From: Hippea alviniae EP5-r
GTDB taxonomy: Bacteria > Campylobacterota_A > Desulfurellia > Desulfurellales > Hippeaceae
DNA: 64,000 nt
Assembly: GCF_000420385.1 (NCBI RefSeq)
Contig: NZ_ATUV01000002.1
Coordinates: 372,001-436,000 of the forward strand
Reading direction: 5' to 3'
Shown: piece after piece, positions 27,212 to 36,400 of the stretch
How the letters are laid out: each line of letters opens with the position of its first letter
Numbering within the stretch: the first letter of the stretch is position 1
Translations under genes and position numbers: made by a program
Notes under the pieces: generated by a model
The model's input: only the letters and a program-made list of their open reading frames with translations
What the model was told of the DNA's origin: nothing
Database searches by the model: none

Positions 27212-27835
27212 ATGCTACCAATTGAATTAAAAAACAGCTATTTGGTAGGGCAAACAGCTATAACCTATCTAACCGAAGAGCAGGTAAATGCTTTAACTAT
27301 CGCCTTTCAAAACTGGTATGATAAATCAACTGGAATTTACCATAAAAAGCGAGGCAATTACTGGCTTGTCTTTCTCGTTCTTCGGTTTACAGGGGCAAGG
27401 ATAAGTGAGGTGATAAACGCAAAATATGGAGACATAGACTTCCGCAATGCCGAGATGAGGTTAATCACTCTAAAGAGGCATAATCCAAAGAAGAGAAACC
27501 AGACAAGAATTGTTCCAGTCCCACCGCAGGTAACCAGTGAGATAGCCACCTTTTTGGCTCAATACCCGGACATAAAAGATAGGCTCTTCTTGATTGACAG
27601 AAGCAACTTTTATCGTGTTTTTCAGGAAAGGTGCCAGGAAGCAGGCATACCAAAGGAACTGTCTCACCCGCACATCTTAAGACACACAAGGGCTATAGAA
27701 TTATTAAGGACAGGTGTGCCAGTTACTATTGTGCAGGATCTTTTGGGGCATTCGGCTTTAACGACGACGGCTGTTTATTTGAGGATAAGCGGGCAAGAGG
27801 CTAAAAATATACTAAGAGAAAAAGGGTTAGTTTAG
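27212..27835 (+). CDS. Compact tyrosine recombinase A (Xer-like)
   Basis: 207-residue site-specific recombinase. The catalytic residues are all present: Arg in TGARISEV, Lys in the beta-hairpin LITLKRHNPKK, HILRHTRA, LLGHS and Tyr in AVYLRIS. Only about 40 residues precede the catalytic domain, so the usual core-binding domain is shortened or absent. A second copy about three quarters identical (by eye) is encoded at 30465-31022. The two bracket a two-gene cassette. Roles could be plasmid dimer resolution or cassette movement. Confidence 0.88.
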   Translation: MLPIELKNSYLVGQTAITYLTEEQVNALTIAFQNWYDKSTGIYHKKRGNYWLVFLVLRFTGARISEVINAKYGDIDFRNAEMRLITLKRHNPKKRNQTRIVPVPPQVTSEIATFLAQYPDIKDRLFLIDRSNFYRVFQERCQEAGIPKELSHPHILRHTRAIELLRTGVPVTIVQDLLGHSALTTTAVYLRISGQEAKNILREKGLV

Positions 27836-27870
27836 CCTCTTTTAAGTAAAATTATGGATGAGGTGCTATA

Positions 27871-29094
27871 ATGAGAAAAATAAAAATAGAAATAAAAAAC
27901 AAAGAATTACTTATTAAAATTTTCAAAACGATTTCTTGGTTAGATACACTTAGATGGAGCGTAGAAGACAATTATAACTTTATAAACTTTTTTAAAAATG
28001 ATTTAACCAATTATGAAAAAGTACTCACACATTGGATTTGTTATATTACCGATAGACAAATGTCATTCGAAATCGTATGGGATAAGGGTGGATATGTCTT
28101 TTCGGAACTGGTATATGAATATTCTAGAAATAAAAACAAATCTCCTGAAGAAATTCTCAAAGAACATTATGAAAAATATAGAGATAAAAAAGGTAAAGAA
28201 CGATTCAGATTTAAATCTAACACTAATAATGTTACCTTTGCATCCAGATACGTGACTAACGATTACCAAAACATATTCCAAACTTTAGAAGTTCTGGACA
28301 ATTACAAAGCGACTATCGGAGGAAATGAATACAAAAGAAATCTTGTCGCTTTTATATTGCATTTTATTCAACGATTTAAAGGAAAAGATGACCTTCTTGT
28401 AAGAGTGGCATGTGCTTTGCATTTATTGACCTATGATCTTGAGAGTAAGAGAGCAAATCCTGGCAGAATCTTGGAGATTTTAAGCAGTAAGAAGGAATTT
28501 GAAGAAAAACTCAAAGAATTTAAAAGAACCTCTACATATGGTAAAAAGAGATTGTGGTGTTGTATCAGAGATTATAAAAAAGGATTGTATAATAAGATAT
28601 TTAATAATGCTATAAAAGAGTTAGCATCTGATGATAATCATGCGAACAAGTTATCTGATATTTGGAATAATTTACCTATGGATCAAATAGAGTTACCAGG
28701 TGATGTCTGGAACAACAGTCCTCTGTTTAGAGATAATTTATTTGCGGATGTGTTAGATCTTAATTCCATTCCTAAAACCTGGGGCATGCCAAGAATAGTT
28801 AGAGAAATTTATAATCAATTGAAAAATAATAAGGAAGATATTGGTGATTTCTATCCAGAAAAATTTGACATAACTTTTGACTTTGTACCCAGAATGTGCA
28901 ACAAAAAATTATGTAATGTTTGTCTTTTTGGAAAAAATGGCGCTGATTCTATTTGTATTCCAACAAAAGATAAATACTGTCCTGTAGCTCTATTAAGCTG
29001 TGGTTATATAGCCGAATGCAAAGAGGAGAATTGCATCGTTAAAGAAAGTATTAGTAGAGAAATATGTAAAGGAGGGCTGAAAAGATTTTCATAA
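27871..29094 (+). CDS. Unknown 407-residue protein with Cys-rich C-terminus
   Basis: Not recognised. It is largely alpha-helical and basic. The first 90 residues contain a conserved-looking aromatic patch (SWLDTLRWSVEDNYNFINFF; HWICYITDRQM). The last roughly 70 residues hold many cysteines (CNKKLCNVCLFGKNGADSIC, then YCPVALLSCGYIAEC), suggesting an iron-sulfur cluster or zinc site. Start ATG at 27871 lies 36 nt behind recombinase A. A stem-loop follows the stop codon. Together with the downstream RNA candidate and DUF3800 gene it forms a cassette between two recombinases. Confidence 0.7.
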   Translation: MRKIKIEIKNKELLIKIFKTISWLDTLRWSVEDNYNFINFFKNDLTNYEKVLTHWICYITDRQMSFEIVWDKGGYVFSELVYEYSRNKNKSPEEILKEHYEKYRDKKGKERFRFKSNTNNVTFASRYVTNDYQNIFQTLEVLDNYKATIGGNEYKRNLVAFILHFIQRFKGKDDLLVRVACALHLLTYDLESKRANPGRILEILSSKKEFEEKLKEFKRTSTYGKKRLWCCIRDYKKGLYNKIFNNAIKELASDDNHANKLSDIWNNLPMDQIELPGDVWNNSPLFRDNLFADVLDLNSIPKTWGMPRIVREIYNQLKNNKEDIGDFYPEKFDITFDFVPRMCNKKLCNVCLFGKNGADSICIPTKDKYCPVALLSCGYIAECKEENCIVKESISREICKGGLKRFS

Positions 29095-29140
29095 ACCCCG
29101 TCTCAACTCTGCGGTGCTTCGCACTTTACCTGTCGGGGTT
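29094..29140 (+). terminator. Stem-loop behind the unknown gene
   Basis: AACCCCG (29094-29100) pairs with CGGGGTT (29134-29140) and encloses a smaller GTGC/GCAC hairpin. It starts at the stop codon of the 407-residue gene. No U-run follows, so it may be an mRNA-stabilising or processing structure rather than an intrinsic terminator. Confidence 0.45.
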
Positions 29141-29184
29141 ACTTATCAAGCCGTTGCATTAAAATAAATTCAACATGTAAAAAC

Positions 29185-29212
29185 TTGACAAATATACATT
29201 ATTTGCTATAGA
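29185..29212 (+). promoter_or_regulatory. Sigma70-type promoter for the structured RNA
   Basis: TTGACA (29185-29190), a 16-nt spacer and TATAGA (29207-29212), in a noncoding gap. The predicted start lies around 29219, just before the folded RNA. Confidence 0.6.
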
Positions 29213-29218
29213 ATTTAG

Positions 29219-29295
29219 ATGAAATACTTTTAAGCCGCGCGTGTCCCGCCTATGATCGGGACGCAGCCCCGATAGGGGGTGAGCGGCTTTTTTTA
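29219..29295 (+). ncRNA. Candidate small structured RNA with intrinsic terminator
   Basis: An outer stem AAGCCGC (29232-29238)/GCGGCTT (29283-29289) encloses two inner hairpins, GTCCCG/CGGGAC (29243-29262) and CCCC/GGGG (29267-29278), a three-way junction. The outer stem runs directly into a run of seven T, so the fold also terminates transcription. With its own promoter this gives an RNA of about 75-80 nt. No known RNA family is recognised. It lies between the unknown Cys-rich gene and the DUF3800 gene. Confidence 0.5.
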
Positions 29296-29324
29296 TTTTT
29301 ACTGTCCAATAGGGTTTGGATAAA

Positions 29325-30173
29325 ATGTTCATAGCTATTTCAGACGAGTCCGGTGATTTGGGTGTGACTTACAAAGGAGGAACACGTAGCTTTGTCATAT
29401 CTATAGCTCTTTTAAAAGGTGAAGATAATTTACAGAAACTTAATGAAACAGCGAGATACCTCTCAAGACCTTATTTAGATTCTCCTTTGAGAAAGTGGTC
29501 AGAACTAAAAGGAAAAGTTAAGCATGACCCACAAAGACTGTATAATTTTTATTACTATTTATGGAAGAATTTCAGCACTTCTTGCGATTTTTTTCTTTTC
29601 TCTTTTTTTGTTCTGGATAAAAAAGAGATAGAAAAAGGCATATTTGCAATAGATAAGGAAAATTTCAAAAGCTATATATGGGAAGGATATAAAAAATGTT
29701 TCATGAGAGTATTTGCTTTTTTAAAAAAATACCACTACGAAGAAAAACTTTACCCAAATCCTCCATCAATTAAGTGGTTTCTGGATAGAAATACAGAAAG
29801 AGAAAAAGAAATAAAAAATACAATAATAGATCTCGCTAAAGAGAAAGGAGTTCAACTGGGCGGTCCATTTTTTATATCTAAAAGAGGGCGCGATAGGTCT
29901 GGAAGAGAAGCAGCCACATCCATAAAGATAGTAGATTTATTTGCAGGGGTCGTAAGGGTATCGGTGGAACACTATATGAACAACAATTCTCACTGCTCCA
30001 GAAATAAATGTGAAAATTGCTCTCATCCCAACATAAAAGTTTGGCAACTGATTAACACTAATTTATGCATTAAAGATTTTGGTTTTTGGAAATGGAGAGG
30101 AATGATATATTATCCACCCAAAAACAGAAAAACACACGAAAGATTTTTTGGAAAAGATCCTTTTCTTACTTAA
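29325..30173 (+). CDS. DUF3800 protein (predicted RNase H-fold enzyme)
   Basis: 282 residues from ATG at 29325; an in-frame TTG at 29316 would add three residues. It opens with FIAISDESGDLG, the DUF3800 signature in which the two acidic residues are thought to be metal ligands. KWSELKGK and the late ATSIKIVDLFAGVVRVSVEH segment with a C-terminal acidic residue also fit the family. A Cys4-like insert (CSRNKCENCSHP) is present near residue 230. The family is common in accessory and defence-rich regions, but its biochemical role is largely unknown. It sits directly behind the structured RNA. Confidence 0.8.
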   Translation: MFIAISDESGDLGVTYKGGTRSFVISIALLKGEDNLQKLNETARYLSRPYLDSPLRKWSELKGKVKHDPQRLYNFYYYLWKNFSTSCDFFLFSFFVLDKKEIEKGIFAIDKENFKSYIWEGYKKCFMRVFAFLKKYHYEEKLYPNPPSIKWFLDRNTEREKEIKNTIIDLAKEKGVQLGGPFFISKRGRDRSGREAATSIKIVDLFAGVVRVSVEHYMNNNSHCSRNKCENCSHPNIKVWQLINTNLCIKDFGFWKWRGMIYYPPKNRKTHERFFGKDPFLT

Positions 30174-30464
30174 GTAAGAAGTAACAGCCTATATAAAGCG
30201 GCTTAAGCTATGACATACTTAAAAGAAGTAACACCCTTTATTTTCTCTTAAAAAGTGGCAAAATTTATCCCTAATACCTTCAGTGTTAAAATAGTCTCCC
30301 AAATTCACACAATCCGACCTCAATCGATGAATTGTCGAAATGAGAAAAAATTCGCTTAAAATCGATTTATTTACATGCCCTTTGTAATCCCGCATCCACA
30401 AGCTGGTTTTCCGTGCCGATGCAAGGTTCGGTAGGTAGAGAGGGTTTTTAAAAGGAAAGAGAAG
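30174..30464. other. Noncoding gap before recombinase B
   Basis: About 290 nt without a convincing gene. It contains two copies of AAGAAGTAACA (30176 and about 30222) and short GC-rich inverted segments around 30390-30430. A reverse-strand open frame covers the stretch but has no ribosome site and antisense-like composition. Nothing else is recognised. Confidence 0.5.
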
Positions 30465-31022
30465 ATGAGAGAAAAGGAGAGAGGTTTTTTCGAAGCAGAT
30501 TATGACAATGCCAGAACAGACACAAAGCGTAAGCAGTATGGCAGGTGGTGGCTTATCTTCCTTGTTTTGAGATTTACAGGGGCAAGGATAAGTGAGGTGT
30601 TGAATATCAAATACGAAGATATAGACTTCAGAAATGCAGGGACAAGGCTTATTACCCTGAAAAGGCACAATCCCAGGAAGAAAAACAGCTTTAGGATTGT
30701 TCCTGTTCCTGTCAATGTTACATCAGAGATAGCCACCTATATAGCCCAATACCCACAGATAAAAGATACTCTATTCCAGCTTGACAGGACTTTTTTCTAT
30801 AGGGTTTTTAAAAGCAGGTGCGAAGAGGCAGGAATACCAAAGGAGCTTGCACACCCGCACATCCTAAGACACACAAGGGCTATCGAGCTTTTAAGGGCTG
30901 GAGTGCCTGTGACTATTGTTCAAAACCTACTTGGCCATTCGGCGCTTACCACGACAGCCGTATATCTTAAGATTAGCAATTCAGAGGCTAAACAGATCCT
31001 GAGAGATAGAGGGTTAATCTGA
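30465..31022 (+). CDS. Compact tyrosine recombinase B (paralogue of A)
   Basis: 185-residue recombinase, closely similar to the one at 27212-27835 from residue 25 onward. It has TGARISEVLN, LITLKRHNPRKK, HILRHTRAIELL, LLGHSALTTTAVYL and a C-terminal RDRGLI. The catalytic Arg, Lys, His, Arg, His and Tyr are all present. The N-terminus is even shorter and unlike that of copy A. Start ATG at 30465 has a GGAAAGAGA purine stretch. The two paralogues probably arose by duplication, perhaps together with the cassette between them. Confidence 0.87.
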   Translation: MREKERGFFEADYDNARTDTKRKQYGRWWLIFLVLRFTGARISEVLNIKYEDIDFRNAGTRLITLKRHNPRKKNSFRIVPVPVNVTSEIATYIAQYPQIKDTLFQLDRTFFYRVFKSRCEEAGIPKELAHPHILRHTRAIELLRAGVPVTIVQNLLGHSALTTTAVYLKISNSEAKQILRDRGLI

Positions 31023-31349
31023 GTGTGAACCAGATAGGTTTAAAATTTTCTTGAGACTTTCTATTACTTGATTTCTATATACATCTTCAAGAACACCAAG
31101 CTTTTTAACGAGCCTTTTGCTATCTATTGCTCTTATCTGAAATATTAACAAAACAGACGGAAAGGATAAGCCATTCTCTTTTGATGGTTCTACTTTTAAA
31201 GTGTAGGGAAATCTTAAGGCCGTCATGTTCGATGTAAAAGGCATTACTATGGCTATCTGTTTTATTGGTTTGGAAATAACAAGCGCTGGTCTTACTCCAT
31301 GCTGTTCGTGGCCATTTGTTTTTGGTAATTCAATAAGGTATATCTCCAT
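31014..31349 (-). CDS. MazF/PemK-family toxin
   Basis: 111-residue predicted mRNA endonuclease: MEIYLIELPKTNGHEQHGVRPALVIS, the MazF N-terminus with the G-x-E-Q-x-G-x-RP motif. PFTSNMTALRFPYTLKV and LLIFQIRAIDSKRL follow, as in the family. ATG at 31349 is preferred over an upstream in-frame codon because it overlaps the antitoxin end by 20 nt and fits the family start. It ends 9 nt inside the convergent recombinase B gene. Confidence 0.9.
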   Translation of the reverse strand: MEIYLIELPKTNGHEQHGVRPALVISKPIKQIAIVMPFTSNMTALRFPYTLKVEPSKENGLSFPSVLLIFQIRAIDSKRLVKKLGVLEDVYRNQVIESLKKILNLSGSHSD

Positions 31350-31533
31350 TTTCAAGTTCCTTTTCAAAGTTAGCAAAATCTGTGTCTGTTATCTCGTCCC
31401 ATAAGTCAAACTCTTCTTTCAGCTTTAAAAACTCCTTATACAGGTTTATAGACTCTCTCAGGACTTCCTCTTGTGTTTTGTTTGTTTGGATTGAGAGTTT
31501 TTCTATCTCGTTTTGAATCTCTTTTGAAAACAT
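31330..31533 (-). CDS. Antitoxin of the MazF-like pair
   Basis: 67 residues from the ATG at 31533, which has a GGAG site. EIQNEIEKLSIQTNKTQEEV and LRESINLYKEFLKL form a helical segment like short RHH/MazE-type antitoxins, followed by an acidic tail (WDEITDTDFANFEKELENG) of the kind that wraps the toxin. It lies upstream of, and overlaps, the toxin gene, as is usual for such pairs. Confidence 0.8.
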   Translation of the reverse strand: MFSKEIQNEIEKLSIQTNKTQEEVLRESINLYKEFLKLKEEFDLWDEITDTDFANFEKELENGDIPY

Positions 31534-31682
31534 AGACACTCCTTTTAAAAGAGTACTTTCTAAGATAATAACCACGAGAACGAGATAAAGCAAGTGGTAA
31601 TAAAGGACAAGGGAGTAATTTAATTGACTTTTCTCTCTTATGTAATTACAATGTAGTCATAACCGTTAAAAGGGGGTAAACC

Positions 31683-31931
31683 ATGAGAGCTTCTTTAGTC
31701 AGGATAGGCAACTCCAAAGGTATAAGAATACCAAAAGCCATCTTAGAGCAGTGCAACATAACCGATGAGGTAAACCTTGAGATTAAAGACAATAAAATCA
31801 TTATTGAGCCAGTAAACAGCCCAAGAAAAGGTTGGGATGAGGCTTTCAAGAAGATGGCCAAAAACGGTGATGACAAGCTCCTTGATATGCCAGAGAGTAA
31901 CTGGGATGAAGAGGAGTGGGAATGGAAGTAA
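31683..31931 (+). CDS. mazE: MazE-family (SpoVT/AbrB-fold) antitoxin
   Basis: 82-residue antitoxin. The swapped-hairpin AbrB DNA-binding domain is VRIGNSKGIRIPKAILEQ with EVNLEIKDNKIIIEPV. A disordered acidic C-terminus (PESNWDEEEWEWK) binds the toxin. Ribosome site GGGGGT; ATG at 31683. It overlaps mazF by 10 nt. Confidence 0.93.
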   Translation: MRASLVRIGNSKGIRIPKAILEQCNITDEVNLEIKDNKIIIEPVNSPRKGWDEAFKKMAKNGDDKLLDMPESNWDEEEWEWK

Positions 31932-32242
31932 AGAGATTTGATGTTTTCTTGATTAACCTTGACCCCACCGTAGGGCATGAGATAAAGAAAACCAGACCCT
32001 GCCTTGTTATCTCTCCTGATGAGATGAACAGGCACATCTCAACGGTTATAGTAGCTCCCATGACAACAAGGACAAGAAATTACCCAACAAGGGTTAAGTG
32101 CGTATTCGACAACAAAGAGGGAGAAATTGTCTTAGACCAGATTAGAACAGTCGATAAGAATAGGCTTATAAAGAGACTGGGTAGGATAGATAAGGATACA
32201 CAAGAAAAGGTTTTGAAAGTGTTAAAAGAAATGTTTGAATGA
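31922..32242 (+). CDS. mazF: MazF mRNA interferase toxin
   Basis: 106 residues: VKRFDVFLINLDPTVGHEIK, then KTRPCLVISPDEMN, APMTTRTRNYPTRV and LDQIRTVDKNRLIKRLG, all standard MazF motifs including the catalytic Arg/Thr region. The ATG at 31922 is preferred to an upstream GTG. A hairpin terminator follows. It pairs with mazE and appears intact. Confidence 0.94.
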   Translation: MEVKRFDVFLINLDPTVGHEIKKTRPCLVISPDEMNRHISTVIVAPMTTRTRNYPTRVKCVFDNKEGEIVLDQIRTVDKNRLIKRLGRIDKDTQEKVLKVLKEMFE

Positions 32243-32256
32243 AGCAAGATTTCTCG

Positions 32257-32279
32257 CCCCTTCTCAGGGGTTCTTTTCT
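32257..32279 (+). terminator. Intrinsic terminator behind mazEF
   Basis: CCCCT (32257-32261), loop TCTC, AGGGG (32266-32270), then TTCTTTTCT. It lies 15 nt past the mazF stop codon. Confidence 0.7.
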
Positions 32280-32280
32280 A

Positions 32281-32490
32281 AGTCTCAAATACAGCATTTT
32301 AATAAAACAAACAATATAATATATATCAGTCTAACCAAATTTTCGCTTTTTTCTTTTTCTCACCAACCACCCATTATTCCCGTCCCAACGCCAATATCCT
32401 TAATTTCAGTCTCAAATACAGCATTTTAATAAGTTTTTAGTCTCAATTTCCGCTCTTTCCCAACCGCAGAAAAATGTCGGATTTGAGACT
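32281..32490. repeat. 25-bp direct repeats with inverted partner
   Basis: AGTCTCAAATACAGCATTTT (part of a 25-bp unit) occurs at 32281-32305 and again at 32408-32432. A third, partial AGTCTCAATTT lies at about 32439. The inverted ATTTGAGACT is at 32481-32490. A degenerate iteron-like unit follows at about 32527. No gene lies between 32243 and 32606. The cluster could be a partition site, transfer origin or recombination locus. Confidence 0.6.
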
Positions 32491-32606
32491 GTCTAAAACT
32501 ATTTGAATACAGGTTACATGTTGTAGGGGAAAGATGAATCTGACCAGTTTTGTTTTTTTGTGACAACCTTTTGCATATATAAAAAAGACAAAAGGAGGTG
32601 GAAGAA

Positions 32607-32948
32607 ATGTTTTTAAAGCTTGAAGAAGAAAAGAAAAGAGAACGAAAACCCTACAAACCCTACAATTTGAGGCTTGAGGAACTTACTACGCTCATGGAAA
32701 TTATTCATCAAAAAACAGAGATTGTGAACACAAGTGCCATCAAGGTGCTTGAAACTCTTAAGTCCCACAAATCCGATAATATTTGCGCTATTTTCAAACC
32801 AAAAGACAAAGAAAATACTATACAAAAGGTTGCTACGGAACTGATGCCTATAATGGATAATATGCCCAAGATATTGCATCTCGTAAATTCTTTCTCAGAG
32901 TTGCTTAAAAATGCTTTAGAAGACATAGAAAACGAATCAGATTTCTAA
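32607..32948 (+). CDS. Hypothetical helical protein ahead of traG-like gene
   Basis: 113 residues from ATG at 32607, 7 nt behind a strong AAAGGAGG. The N-terminus is very basic (LEEEKKRERKPYKPY). The rest is helical with heptad-like leucines (LEELTTLMEIIHQKT; MPKILHLVNSFSELLKNAL), consistent with a small DNA-binding or oligomeric accessory protein. It is the first gene of a likely operon with the membrane protein and TraG-like genes. I do not recognise a family. Confidence 0.65.
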   Translation: MFLKLEEEKKRERKPYKPYNLRLEELTTLMEIIHQKTEIVNTSAIKVLETLKSHKSDNICAIFKPKDKENTIQKVATELMPIMDNMPKILHLVNSFSELLKNALEDIENESDF

Positions 32949-32959
32949 GGAGGTAAGAC

Positions 32960-33442
32960 ATGCTATTCCGCAAAAAGAAAAAGCAAATAGGCTTCGAAAG
33001 AGAGGTTAGAACTGACATAGCTTGAAAGGCTATTATCGTTTACGGCTTTCTCTTTTCTCTGATAGTTTTTCTCCTTCACGGCAAGGGCTGGGACAAGCCC
33101 CTTGTCGTATTTTTTCTGCTTTGTGCTTATGTGTTTCTCGTTGTTGCTGCTCCACATTGGTTTTATGACAAACTAAAAGATTATTACGCAGTGTTTGACA
33201 AAAAACTCTCAAAAGTGGCAGATGTAAAAGTTCCAGAAAAAGAGCTTGGTAGGATGGCAATAGTTTATAATTCTATTCTATTTATTTTCCTTTCTTTCGT
33301 AGCATACATAGTATCAAGAGCCGTTGGATATTTTGTTTTTCACAAAAACCCGCTTCCTACTTCTATTTTGATGGTGCTTTTGGATGGTTTAGCTTTGTGG
33401 GCATCAATCTCAATAACAAACAAAAGGATTAACAAAAACTAA
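32960..33442 (+). pseudogene. Small membrane protein interrupted by in-frame TGA
   Basis: A strong AAGGAGG precedes ATG at 32960. After 21 codons (MLFRKKKKQIGFEREVRTDI) a TGA at 33023-33025 stops the frame. The same frame then stays open to 33442 and encodes two N-terminal membrane helices (AIIVYGFLFSLIVFLLHG; PLVVFFLLCAYVFLVVAA) and two more near the C-terminus. TGG (Trp) mutated to TGA is the simplest reading. Small multi-helix proteins ahead of TraG are usual in transfer operons. Confidence 0.65.
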
Positions 33443-33457
33443 AAGAGGGGGAAGTAA

Positions 33458-36400
33458 ATGGCTTACGAGCTTATCTATTACGGCAACGGCCCTATAATGA
33501 ACGACATCATTGCAGGCGTAACTTATGTCCTTAACAGTAGCGATTACGGCACCCTTTTGCAACTTACCATGACTCTTGCTGGTCTTTTGCTCGTAGTCGG
33601 TTATCACAGAAGCAGTGCAGCTGGGTCTCACGGTGGGTTAAGTTTAACGATGGGAGTTCTTTTAGTTGCAACGCTTTACTATGGAGCGTATTCACCCAAA
33701 GTGGATGTGGTGGTTTACGACCCTATCAATCACTTCAATAGTTCCGTTAGAAATGTCCCAATAGGTGCTGCTCTTGTTATATGGACTTCAAATAAACTTA
33801 CTAACGGTTTTGCTAAGCTCTTTGATGAGGCGTTTACATCTTCGGGTTTCCCCGATGAGTTTACCTACGAGCAGACGGGCGGAACGCCATCTGCGATTCT
33901 AACCGTCACGGCTTTGGGCAATGTGTATCCTTCAACTGCGTATTTGTTGGTTTCCGTTGAAAATTACTTGAAAGACTGTTGGCTCGTGGCGTCAAGGTTA
34001 GGAAAGGTTAATTACCAGGACATTTTCACATCTTCAGACATACTCTCTACTCTCAAAGAGGCTGCAGATGCTTTAGGACCAGCATGGACTACGAACTATT
34101 ACGATTCTACTCACCCAACGGGAATAAATGTGACCTGTTCGGAAGATTATAACTTAATTTCCACTGCTGTTCAGAATGATGCTTCCTTAACAGGTGGAGC
34201 TATGCAAGCATTTGCCAACATGTTAAAGCAACTTGGAATTGCTGGGATTTCAACCACTGCAGAGGCTGGTAATCTGCTTCAGGCAGCTGCGAGTTTTGAA
34301 GTTGGTGCAGGGCTTTCTGCTCAGAGTCTCATTGCTCAAGCAATGTTAGTGAATGCTGCAAACCCAAATTTATTACGATTTGCAGATTCTTACGGTTTAC
34401 CTGCGGCGAGCTTGAATTCTGCTATAACCGAATCCGCTTTACAGACCACTTCAACTATGGCTACTTCCTACGCCTTAGCAAGCGTTTTCCTGCCCATGAG
34501 CTTTCTCGTGGTTCAGAGCTTTATAATCGCTCTGTTGCCGCTTATCTTTGCCATGATGTTTATTCCTGGTTTAACCAAGAGATACGGCACTATGGCTTTC
34601 AACCTATTGATGTGGATTGCCTTCTGGGGACCTGTTGCAAGCGTGATAAACTTCATAGTGCAAGATTACGCTAAATACTCCCTCCAGAAAGGCACGGCAG
34701 GCTTAATAACATTCCAAACTATGCCTTTCATCGTTGCTCACGGGCAGACCCTCATGGCCGTGGCGGGTTACATCATGTTTTCTGTGCCTGTGATTGCCTT
34801 TGCTCTTGCTTCGGGAAGCGCCTACGCCCTTACAAGCATGGTTAGTGGAGTAACTGGTCTCTCTGCCGCTGCCGCAAGGGCTGCATCTCAGAAAATCTCA
34901 ACGGACGAGGGAGCTCAGGCGCAGCTGCAGAGTGGTGTGAGGATGAGAGAAGCGGGGACATTGGAAAAAGAAGAGGGTCTTGGTGGTGCAGCAGAAACAT
35001 ACCTGGCACAAGGCGATTTTATGTCTGCTCAATCTGCTGCAAAACACATGGCAATCATGATGGGCTGGAAGAAGATGGTGACTGGTTCAGCTGCAAACAT
35101 GGTTGAGAGCATAAGCAGAGGCGCAGCGATGGGGATTGAGGGAGCGGCAACGGCTGGCGCTTTGGAAGGCCAAAGCGCTCTTGGCTCTATAATGGGAACC
35201 TACAATGCCTATAAACAAGCCGTTGCAAATGGTTATCATGGCAGTTTTGCCCAGTGGGTTGGAGAACAAAGCAAATACAGAGGAACGGCTGCATTTCAGG
35301 AAGCTCAGGCAATGCAAGAAATGGCAAACAAATACTTTGGTGGCGATTTAAACAAAGAGATGAGTTTCCTGCAGGAGATGGCAGCTGTCCAGAGAGTTGG
35401 CGGTGCTATAGGTGAAAAAGAGTTTCTTCGTGTAGCAAGTAGATATGGGTTGTCGCCTGTTCAAGCTGAAGCCCTATTGCATGACTTCCATAAACAGGCA
35501 ATTCTGGGTCAGATTTTCGCTGACATAGAGGGAATAGCCAAAACTGGCGCCAGAGATGGGGTATCTTATTATAAGACTATGAGATACGCTCCTAATATTG
35601 CTGCTTACGAAAGAGGCAAAGCTGGGGAGCAACTGATAGAAGAAAAAGGTGTGCCATACATTGCCCGTGCCGTCGCAAACGAGTATATGTATGACATGAA
35701 TAGACAATTCAACCTTGCTCCAACGCCAGCTCAGGCTGGAGAAAAAGGTGCAAGAGACGCACAATTGGAGTGGCATAAATACGAAGAAACCAAAGCCATT
35801 TCTCCAAAACTGCAGGCAGCTTTGGAAACCGCTGGCAATCTCTGGGGCAGAATACTTGCACCGCAGGTGGATGCGGCTTTGGCCACTGATTCTCAGAAAA
35901 TTGTAGATAGCTACGGGCATACCTTTGCCAGTTACTTAAAAGGTGCTGAGACGCCTGATGGCATGCGTGCAAGAGCAATGGTGGCAGCAGGCGGAGTGGT
36001 GGATAGTTTGAACAAGTTTGTGTCGGCGTCGGTGAAGGAGTCGTTGAAGAGCGAGCAAGGAAAGCAGGCGTTGGCGCAGTTTGTGGTTTCTGGCGGTCTT
36101 AAACTGGGATTAAATCTTGATAAACTGACTGGTGGTATTATAAAGTTGAATCCTGAGGCAGGTTTCAATAAACAGAATATAGAAAAGGCTATGGCTGCAC
36201 TTAATTCTTCAAGAGGTTTCGAAGCTGCCACTAATGTCATGAGAGAAATTCTTACCCGCTCTTTTACGCAAATGAACCTGCAGGACCCTGACCAGGCATT
36301 TGCAAGAGAACACGAAGTTGCCCAGTCTTTGATGCATGGGGACATACAAGGTGTAGCAAAAGCACTTAATATTGACTTACAAAACTACCATAAGGACTTC

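Noticed and set aside
30219-30668. Minus-strand 149-codon frame before recombinase B
   Set aside because: Its second half is antisense to recombinase B codons and it lacks a ribosome site.
33023-33025. Selenocysteine codon in the small membrane protein
   Set aside because: No SECIS-like hairpin is evident right behind the TGA, and Trp-to-stop explains it more simply.
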